Assembly (NCBI RefSeq): GCF_014656055.1
Contig: NZ_BNBR01000001.1
Span: 1,240,001-1,304,000 of the forward strand
From: Streptomyces griseosporeus
GTDB lineage: Bacteria > Actinomycetota > Actinomycetes > Streptomycetales > Streptomycetaceae
Direction of reading: 5' to 3'
DNA length: 64,000 nucleotides
Of the stretch, positions 63,853 to 64,000 are shown piece after piece. How positions within the stretch are numbered: the first letter of the stretch is position 1; every line of letters begins with the position of its first letter. The translations under genes were made by a program, and so were the position numbers. The notes beneath the pieces were generated by a model. That model was not told the origin of the DNA and did not search any database. It worked only from the letters and a program-made list of their open reading frames with translations.

Positions 63853-64000
63853 CGGCGGTCCTCCGTCCGCGCGAGGTGACGGCGAGGTAGACGCCGGTCA
63901 CGAGGAGCAGGAAGAGCAGCAGCAGGACGGACATCGCCGAGCCGGTGCCGAAGTTCCAGGTGACGAACGACGCCTGGTAGATGTGGACCGAGATCAGGTC
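63845..64000 (-). CDS. Sugar ABC transporter permease (MalF-like), C-terminal part
   Basis: Only the last 51 residues are visible: an SVHIYQASFVTWNFGTGSAM loop and a final membrane helix LLLLFLLLVTGVYLAV with a basic tail. This is the usual C-terminus of MalF-type (first) CUT1 permeases. The TGA at 63847-63845 lies inside the start of the MalG-like gene. The rest is beyond the right edge. Confidence 0.8.
   Translation of the reverse strand, partial: DLISVHIYQASFVTWNFGTGSAMSVLLLLFLLLVTGVYLAVTSRGRRTADA

Overview
High-GC actinomycete chromosome, almost certainly Streptomyces. The evidence is very strong third-position G/C bias, frequent GTG starts, ATGA/GTGA start-stop overlaps, twin-arginine and lipoprotein secretion signals, a Zn D-Ala-D-Ala carboxypeptidase, mycothiol-type and F420-type enzymes, and an MmyB-type regulator domain. 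From memory only, the gene order resembles the S. coelicolor region around SCO6640-SCO6691 (second pentose-phosphate operon, SCO6673-like PPTase, SCO6655/SCO6650-like pterin genes). I saw no tRNA, rRNA, IS element, prophage or CRISPR array.

Layout. 0-4.2 kb: end of a PAP2-type phosphatase, an EamA transporter, a scramblase-like protein and a Tat-exported phospholipase C. 4.5-10.2 kb: a polyamine-type ABC importer operon, with a divergent GntR regulator and a cache-domain protein. 10.2-15.8 kb: a stand-alone MmyB ligand-binding domain, an HTH/ImmA protease pair, a Sfp-type PPTase carrying an 18-bp tandem repeat, a metallophosphoesterase and an ATP-grasp enzyme. 15.8-27.6 kb: secreted GH18 chitinase behind DasR-like boxes, GH4 enzyme, APH kinase, two-component system, MMPL transporter, GH16 glucanase behind two CebR-like palindromes, and an M15 peptidase. 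27.6-36.9 kb: an AraC regulator divergent from a tkt-tal-zwf-opcA-pgi-gnd operon. 37-45.7 kb: regulators, MFS exporters with clear operators, and a serine hydrolase.

45.7-53.3 kb is the most interesting part. It holds a GTP cyclohydrolase II paralogue with Met in place of the Tyr that follows the active-site loop, a creatininase-family hydrolase, and a run of dehydrogenase, catalytically dead 6-pyruvoyltetrahydropterin synthase homologue, GT4 glycosyltransferase, SAM methyltransferase and flippase-like membrane protein. A divergent CDP-alcohol phosphotransferase lies at its far end. Together these read as an orphan route from GTP through a formamidopyrimidine nucleotide to a glycosylated, methylated, possibly membrane-linked product.

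53.3-64 kb: a decayed MFS gene, then a GNAT/solute-binding-protein/fused permease operon behind a Zur-like box and with no ATPase gene, an ADP-ribosylglycohydrolase-like protein with an altered metal motif, two small proteins, and a beta-1,3-glucan locus (GH16, GH1 and sugar ABC permeases) running off the right edge.
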